Position numbers and translations under genes: made by a program. Shown here one piece after another: positions 31,054-35,302 of a stretch of 35,302 nt of DNA (its first letter is position 1; every line of letters starts with the position of its first letter). Source of the stretch: Luminiphilus sp. (lineage in GTDB: Bacteria > Pseudomonadota > Gammaproteobacteria > Pseudomonadales > Halieaceae); assembly GCA_029242325.1 (NCBI GenBank), contig JAQWUD010000018.1, forward strand, positions 1 through 35,302, given 5' to 3'. The notes below the pieces were generated by a model. The model saw only the letters and a list, made by a program, of their open reading frames with translations, searched no databases and was not told the DNA's origin.

Positions 31054-32577
31054 TCAGTTATCGTCTACGATGACTTCGATACGTCGATTGCGCGCGCGAC
31101 CCGCTGACGAATCGTTACTATCCAACGGGCGCGTATCGGCAAACCCGGCGATTTGCACATTCCCTCCCTCGAGACTCGTCGAGTTGAGAAGGAAATCCGC
31201 AATGGATGCCGCGCGGGCTGCGGATAAATCCCAGTTGCTCTTGAATCGCTCGCTGAATGCCACCGGCACATTATCGGTGTGACCCTCCACCATCACGCTA
31301 CCGGAGTACTTGGCGAGGCTATTACCCAGCCGAGCCAGCGTCGGTGTGAAGGTTTGCCGAAGTTCGGCTGACCCCGAGGTAAAACTACCTTGGCTGGCGA
31401 GACGAACAATAATCTTATCGCCGTCTCTTTCCACCTCTGCCAAGCCCGCAGCGATTTCCTCGGAGAGATCCGCGCGCAATTGCTCGTACTTGGAATTACC
31501 AGAGCCCGCGCCACCGCGGCCTCGGCGCTCAGAAGCATTGGCGCCCTGTTGCTTGCCGCGTGCTTTATCGGCCATCTGTATACCGACATCGGAGCTGAAA
31601 TTCGCCGACACCTCGGCCACCTTGGCCACCGCATCTAATACTTCCTGCGGTACCGCACCCCCAGAGCCTTCACCCTCGGCGCCCTGGCCACCGCCTGCGG
31701 CATTTGGCTCAACCAAGGTTACCTTGATTTCGCCATCCTCAATCTTGACGTCGGCCATGCCTTTGTTCATCTCGGCTTCCAACGCTTCCTGAACCTGCAA
31801 AAACTCCGTCTCGAGGTTTTCGTCGTACTCTCCCTCCTCGGTTTTCTTTTCGATAAAATCACCGCGAACAAAGTCGGATCGCTGCGTTTTAACATCCAGG
31901 ACTGAACGCTCGGCTACAGCAGGCGTGAAATTTTCAACCATAATGCTGCGCGCCATCGGGATAGTGACTTTGGGCACGATTTTCTCGATACCAAATGCTT
32001 GCTTCAGTGACCCCGCCACCTGCTTGAACTTTGGCACCTCCGTCTCCGCAAAGCTCAATAGCAGCACGAAAAATGCCATCAACAGGGTCGCCATGTCGGC
32101 AAAGGTCGCCATCCACGCAGGAGCGCCACCGCCTTTGCAAGCCGGACAATTGTTTTTAGGTTCTTCAGGGGGTCGCGGACCCGCTGGAGGCAGATCGGCT
32201 TCGGCGCCCTCCTCGCCCTCTGCTTCTTCACTGCCGTCTTCCGCTGTGTCGGCACCCTCTGCACTCTCAGAAGTTTCAGTTATCAGGTCCTCTGCCACTG
32301 CGGCATCGGCTTCTGGGACCTCTTCTGCCGCAACGGCTTCTGGGGCGTCATTCCCTGAGGCCGCATCGGCCGCCGTAGCCGAACCATCACTGGTTAATCC
32401 AGCGCTTTCCGTATTGTCGTCAGCAAGCCCAGCCGTGGGATCAATGGCCGCGAGCAGATCCAATTCGTCAGTCGCCTGCTGCTTGATGTCATCAGCAAGC
32501 CCAGCCGTGGGATCAATGGCCGCGAGCAGATCCGACTCGTCAGTCCCCTGCTGCTTGATGTCGTCATCTTCAGCCAT
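31054..32577 (-). CDS. pomB: First PomB/MotB-like stator B subunit, long acidic N-terminus
   Basis: 507 residues. The first ~143 are acidic and low-complexity and contain two tandem 24-residue repeats near the start. C144PAC147 lies just before the membrane helix (154-177), which holds the ion-binding D161 (ATFADMATLL). KFKQVAGSLKQAFGIEK is close to the PomB plug region of Vibrio. The periplasmic linker (~200-362) includes a spare copy of the OmpA entry hairpin (263-289), and the OmpA-type domain (~366-505) has GHTDNVPVAFSERFKSNWDL and GRARNRRIEV. PomB pairs with PomA as an A5B2 Na+ channel that turns the flagellar rotor and anchors to peptidoglycan. It starts 35 bases after pomA. A weak GAGA serves as ribosome site. 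Confidence 0.92.
   Translation of the reverse strand: MAEDDDIKQQGTDESDLLAAIDPTAGLADDIKQQATDELDLLAAIDPTAGLADDNTESAGLTSDGSATAADAASGNDAPEAVAAEEVPEADAAVAEDLITETSESAEGADTAEDGSEEAEGEEGAEADLPPAGPRPPEEPKNNCPACKGGGAPAWMATFADMATLLMAFFVLLLSFAETEVPKFKQVAGSLKQAFGIEKIVPKVTIPMARSIMVENFTPAVAERSVLDVKTQRSDFVRGDFIEKKTEEGEYDENLETEFLQVQEALEAEMNKGMADVKIEDGEIKVTLVEPNAAGGGQGAEGEGSGGAVPQEVLDAVAKVAEVSANFSSDVGIQMADKARGKQQGANASERRGRGGAGSGNSKYEQLRADLSEEIAAGLAEVERDGDKIIVRLASQGSFTSGSAELRQTFTPTLARLGNSLAKYSGSVMVEGHTDNVPVAFSERFKSNWDLSAARAASIADFLLNSTSLEGGNVQIAGFADTRPLDSNDSSAGRARNRRIEVIVDDN
32415..32558 (-). repeat. Two tandem 72-bp repeats in the first PomB-like gene
   Basis: Copy one spans 32487-32558 and copy two 32415-32486, nearly identical and in frame, each encoding 24 residues of the type DDIKQQATDELDLLAAIDPT followed by AGLA. 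A partial third unit (DDDIKQQ context) lies at the start codon side. The few differences (for example GTC/ATC and GAC/AAT) indicate a fairly recent slippage-type duplication in the cytoplasmic N-terminus of the protein. Such repeats often vary in number between strains. Confidence 0.9.
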
Positions 32578-32612
32578 GACAGGCTATCTCAGACATGGTT
32601 AGGCAACCCGGA

Positions 32613-33368
32613 TCACGCAGCCGCGATCCTTTCGCGGCTCTTGGGTGAGACAAAAGACGCGAGCATGTCGCCCAGCACTCTGGGGTTACCCCCTTCCTGC
32701 ATAAAGAGAATCCCCTCGATAATCAGCTCATTATTGGCCGACTCCAGCGCAGAGGCGTTTTCCAGTTTTTGGGCAATGGGCATACAAATCACATTGGCGA
32801 GAATCGCGCCGTACATCGTTGTCAGCAGGGCCACCGCCATCGCAGGGCCAATTGACTTGGGATCTGACATATTACCCAGCATGATCACCAGACCCGCAAG
32901 CGTGCCAATCATCCCCATTGCCGGAGCAATCTCGCCCCAAGCAGAAAATATTTTTGCTCCCATCTCGTGACGCAACTTCATCATATCGTTGTCGCGATTC
33001 AGCGAGCTCTTGATGATCTCCCCGTCCGTGCCATCCACCAGCATCGCCACGGCCTTAGCCATAAAGGGGTTGTCAATATCCTGCCCTTCGAGCGCAATCA
33101 TGCCGTCTTTTCGCGCGATATTAGCAAGCTCAACAATCTGTGTGATCAGCTCGACTGGATCGTCAATTTTTCGAGAAAACGCCTTACCCATTACCCCAAT
33201 GGCACCCAAAAATTCTCCTAAAGAGCAACGGGCCATCACCACGGCAATCGATCCGGCCACAACAATCAGCATTGACGCGGTGTCCACAAAGGCGGGGGCG
33301 TTGTCTGAGATCGCCATAAAAATCAGGCCAAATGCGGCCAACAAACCAACGATCGTTGCAATATCCAT
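32613..33368 (-). CDS. pomA: PomA/MotA-type flagellar stator A subunit
   Basis: 251 residues (Vibrio PomA: 253), four membrane spans. The cytoplasmic loop has ARKDGMIALE with R86 and E94 (R88/E96 in Vibrio PomA), which contact rotor protein FliG. Spans three and four contain PAMGMIGTLAGL with P149 and T156 and LLTTMYGA with T183/T184; the Thr positions match those linked to Na+ use in PomA (as I recall, T158 and T186). This supports a Na+-driven stator, fitting a marine habitat. The ATG has GAGGAG eight bases upstream. A sigma-28-like promoter lies 138 bases upstream. First gene of the long minus-strand chain. Confidence 0.93.
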   Translation of the reverse strand: MDIATIVGLLAAFGLIFMAISDNAPAFVDTASMLIVVAGSIAVVMARCSLGEFLGAIGVMGKAFSRKIDDPVELITQIVELANIARKDGMIALEGQDIDNPFMAKAVAMLVDGTDGEIIKSSLNRDNDMMKLRHEMGAKIFSAWGEIAPAMGMIGTLAGLVIMLGNMSDPKSIGPAMAVALLTTMYGAILANVICMPIAQKLENASALESANNELIIEGILFMQEGGNPRVLGDMLASFVSPKSRERIAAA

Positions 33369-33973
33369 TCTGGACTCCTCGAAAAACGGGTTCGGTCACA
33401 CAGCTCCCCATTAATATACCAACACCCGCCAATCGCGTCCTAGCGACCTTTTCGGCATTGCTGCACCGGCTGAGCGGTATCGATACCGCGAAACCTTCAT
33501 GGAGGATATCGGCCTGACAAACAAATACTTAACCTCCATTTGCCAAGGCCTTGAGAATGCAGTGGGATGATATCGGCCGTAAACGGCTGTGCTATCGTTG
33601 AAAACGTCCGATGTGTTCTATGCGTGGAGGCTACAGGCTCGTTTAACCGCGGCGTCGACCTGGGAAATCCCAACTATGGTGGCTCCAGTCACATCCAGCA
33701 GTGAGCGGAGGCACAGTTACATGTGTCTTTGATCATATGGCTAGCTGCCGAAATGATGGTGGATTGGGGCAACGCGAGGTCTCAGACACCATATCTCGAT
33801 CATAAGAGCAGCGGCAGGCAACATACTGAGAGCAGGGGTCAAGTTGCAGAAAGGCTTCAGGGCCAACTCTCGATACGATGGGGATAGATAGACGATGAGC
33901 GGTGGATAGACGTAACAGGGGCAGCAAAAGGTTCTAAAAGTGTTGAGTGATTTGCCTAGCAAGGGGGTATCCA
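33369..33973. other. 605-base intergenic region between pomA and a DUF1566-like lipoprotein gene
   Basis: I see no gene here; the open frames are short, lack ribosome sites and have no recognisable product. Besides the sigma-28-like promoter, a second GCCGATAT lies at 33577-33570 on the minus strand but without a matching -35. It touches a small hairpin, GCCGT-AA-ACGGC at 33576-33587. The stretch 33640-33940 shows no motif I can name; it should also contain the promoter of the plus-strand lipoprotein gene. Confidence 0.6.
33506..33532 (-). promoter_or_regulatory. Sigma-28-like promoter of pomA
   Basis: On the minus strand: TTAAGTAT (33532-33525), then GCCGATAT at 33513-33506, with 15 bases between TTAA and GCCGATAT. 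The -10 is identical to that of the fliS promoter in this window and the -35 differs from TAAAGTTT at two positions. The expected start is near 33499, giving a leader of about 130 bases before the pomA ATG. Motility stator genes are classical FliA targets, which supports it. Confidence 0.65.
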
Positions 33974-34513
33974 ATGAAATGGAGCAGGAACCAAGGTCTT
34001 ATGGTCGCATTGGCGCTCGCCGGCTCGGTTTTGTTGGCCGGCTGCAGCGACCAGCGAAACATGCCCGAATGTGGCGATGTATTCGACAGCCGCCTGGAGA
34101 AGTCAGGCTACGAAGTACTAGATGACGGCATTGCACTACACAGGGATACCGGGCTTAAAATTACGCAGTGTGCGGTTGGTCAGCGGATGTCTAATTTCCG
34201 ATGCCGCGGCGAATCCCTCAAGCTCACCTGGGATGAGGCCATGGCCTACGCAACAGAAGTAGCCGAAAAAACAGGAGAGCCCTGGCGCCTGCCTGAAAAA
34301 GGCGAAATGCCTGACTTACTCGAAAGCGAATGCATTAACCCTGCCGCCAATCCCTATATCTTTCCTGACCTGGAGGTCGCGAACTTCTGGACGGGGTCTA
34401 AGGGCTTACACCAGGATCGCTTCCGATGCTCGGTATACACCTATCAGGGTCGCGTTTTTTGTCGGCAGGCGCGCAATATCCCGCAGCCGTTTTTACTCGT
34501 AAAAGAGTACTGA
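33974..34513 (+). CDS. DUF1566-like lipoprotein
   Basis: 179 residues from ATG 33974, which has AAGGGGG seven bases upstream; a frame from 33947 adds nine residues without support. The signal peptide ends in the lipobox LLAGC (Cys ~24). The mature part has the Lcl/DUF1566 pattern: DTGLKITQCAVGQR, LTWDEAMAYATEVAE, WRLPEKGEMPDLLE, then FWTGSKG and a closing strand. DUF1566 domains occur in surface proteins, some collagen- or glycan-binding. Six cysteines suggest disulfides. Convergent with the small-gene group on the minus strand, 56 bases away. Confidence 0.82.
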   Translation: MKWSRNQGLMVALALAGSVLLAGCSDQRNMPECGDVFDSRLEKSGYEVLDDGIALHRDTGLKITQCAVGQRMSNFRCRGESLKLTWDEAMAYATEVAEKTGEPWRLPEKGEMPDLLESECINPAANPYIFPDLEVANFWTGSKGLHQDRFRCSVYTYQGRVFCRQARNIPQPFLLVKEY

Positions 34514-34569
34514 CCTCTAACCTGGAGCCCTGCGGAATAAATAGCGCTGCTTTAAGTCTAAAGTGGGAT

Positions 34570-34752
34570 TCACCTCACCTCTGGCGTCATCTTAGGGGCA
34601 AAGCGTCGGCAGTCGCGGCCATCGATACGGCGCACCTCTAAACAAGGCAACTGCCGCGACTTAAATCCGATCACTTCACAGGCGTAAGGGAATGGTTTGT
34701 GGTGGGTAATTTTAAAGTACCGGCACTGCCAGCAATTGGGCTTGTCACTCAT
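34570..34752 (-). CDS. Small cysteine-rich protein (often mislabelled uracil-DNA glycosylase)
   Basis: 60 residues from ATG 34752, which lies inside the end of the upstream gene (8-base overlap). Conserved cysteines and aromatic residues: NCWQCRYFKITHHKPFPYAC, GFKSRQLPCLEV and GRDCRRF. This is a widespread small proteobacterial family, likely zinc-binding, that databases sometimes call uracil-DNA glycosylase without evidence. Function unknown. No separate ribosome site; translation is probably coupled to the upstream gene. Confidence 0.75.
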   Translation of the reverse strand: MSDKPNCWQCRYFKITHHKPFPYACEVIGFKSRQLPCLEVRRIDGRDCRRFAPKMTPEVR

Positions 34753-35056
34753 TTTTTGTAATTTGAGAGGTTTCGCTTGCCTCAACGGGATCATCCAAAT
34801 TCTGTTTCATGGCTTCCAGGGCCTGCAAACGGCGACGTGGCAGATAGTATTCTTCGTAGGCGCGGTAAGATGTAATAGCGACTAATGCTGCTAGCGCTCC
34901 CCAGGCCAGCAGATCGATCAATTCGACCCGGGCCACCCACAAGCGGGCTTCTTCTCCACCCTCCATCGAGCTGGCTCCTACCAGTGCAAGCAGCGGGACC
35001 GCGAATAGGAGATAGGTTCGTATCAGCTTACAGACTGCGCAGTCTTCACTGGCCAT
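34745..35056 (-). CDS. Small membrane protein with N-terminal CxxC-like motif
   Basis: 103 residues from ATG 35056 (TTG 35065 possible). The N-terminus MASEDCAVCKLIRTY has a CxxC pair; two membrane helices follow (LLFAVPLLALVGAS and LIDLLAWGALAALVAITSY), then a charged helical tail (PRRRLQALEAMKQNLDD). No family recognised. It overlaps the gene before it by 11 bases and the gene after it by 8, so the three are co-transcribed. Confidence 0.68.
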   Translation of the reverse strand: MASEDCAVCKLIRTYLLFAVPLLALVGASSMEGGEEARLWVARVELIDLLAWGALAALVAITSYRAYEEYYLPRRRLQALEAMKQNLDDPVEASETSQITKNE

Positions 35057-35302
35057 TTTCAACAACCCCGGTACTTAAATGTAGCTCCAGCTTTTCAGCT
35101 GCATCTTCAAGCATACTCGCTAACTTCTTCGCTCTCGGCCCGATGTGATGGTAATACTCTGCAGAAATGTTCAAGTTCTCCTCCAGATTCTCAACCGACT
35201 TTGATGCTGCCGCCAGAGCCATCGAGAATCTGGAAGTATAAAAGTGCAATATCGAGCCTTGTTTCCTTAACAGAGGTTGAAGTTGAGCCTCCAAGGATTC
35301 AA
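35046..35302 (-). CDS. Helical small protein, start beyond right edge
   Basis: The frame is open to the right edge, so the true start is probably outside; a TTG at 35294 is the only internal candidate. The visible ~85 residues are helical with coiled-coil character (MALAAASKSVENLEENLNIS, RAKKLASMLEDAAEKLELHL). No signal peptide visible and no family recognised. Its stop overlaps the next gene's start by 11 bases. Confidence 0.55.
   Translation of the reverse strand, partial: ESLEAQLQPLLRKQGSILHFYTSRFSMALAAASKSVENLEENLNISAEYYHHIGPRAKKLASMLEDAAEKLELHLSTGVVENGQ

Noticed and set aside
29773-33368. A Zorya-type anti-phage system (ZorA/ZorB are MotA/MotB-like)
   Set aside because: The A subunit is an ordinary 251-residue PomA with rotor-contact residues R86/E94 and no long ZorA tail, no ZorC/ZorD/ZorE-like helicase or nuclease is nearby, and flagellar promoters flank the locus.
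33570-33596. A second complete sigma-28 promoter for pomA
   Set aside because: The -10 GCCGATAT is present but the bases 15 upstream read GATA, not TAAA, so only the -10 box is noted.
33733-33974. Two short minus-strand frames in the large intergenic region
   Set aside because: Both overlap one another in different frames, lack ribosome sites and show no protein-like pattern.

Overview
The window looks like a chromosomal segment of a marine gammaproteobacterium, most plausibly of the OM60/NOR5 (Halieaceae-like) group. The reasons are moderate-high GC, a large TonB-dependent receptor, an RNase J-type nuclease beside a DUF481 outer-membrane protein, a DUF2878/chalcone-isomerase-like pair, and a Na+-type (PomA/PomB) flagellar stator. 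This placement is inferred from gene content; no rRNA or tRNA is present. I see no insertion sequence, prophage, CRISPR array or tRNA gene. Genes are densely packed, with many stop/start overlaps.

Left part (1-12.6 kb) is metabolic. It begins with a TonB-dependent receptor running off the left edge, divergent from an M24 (Xaa-Pro peptidase-like) protein. Then come a glutathione S-transferase-like protein, a LuxR-type regulator, a coupled DUF2878/chalcone-isomerase-like pair, a class III aminotransferase, an MBL-fold hydrolase with an HSL-type esterase, an iron-containing alcohol dehydrogenase and a quinone-oxidoreductase-like dehydrogenase. Middle part (12.6-22.9 kb) holds housekeeping and stress genes: an MltF-like lytic transglycosylase lipoprotein, RNase J-like nuclease, DUF481 protein, glutathione reductase with a TauE/SafE permease, a DUF4136 lipoprotein, and an ubiX - MFS - 2-hydroxyacid dehydrogenase run on the minus strand.

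The right part (23-33.5 kb) is the most interesting. A sigma-28-type promoter precedes an isolated fliS. On the minus strand a chain of tightly linked genes runs from a second sigma-28-like promoter through pomA, two tandem PomB-like genes, a small exported protein, a lipoprotein, a remnant of that lipoprotein's C-terminus, an acidic coiled-coil protein, a tiny lipoprotein, a ClC-type channel and an exported Sel1-repeat protein. I read this as an unusual Na+ stator locus with two B subunits and uncharacterised accessory factors. The window closes with a DUF1566-like lipoprotein and three overlapping small genes, the last cut by the right edge.
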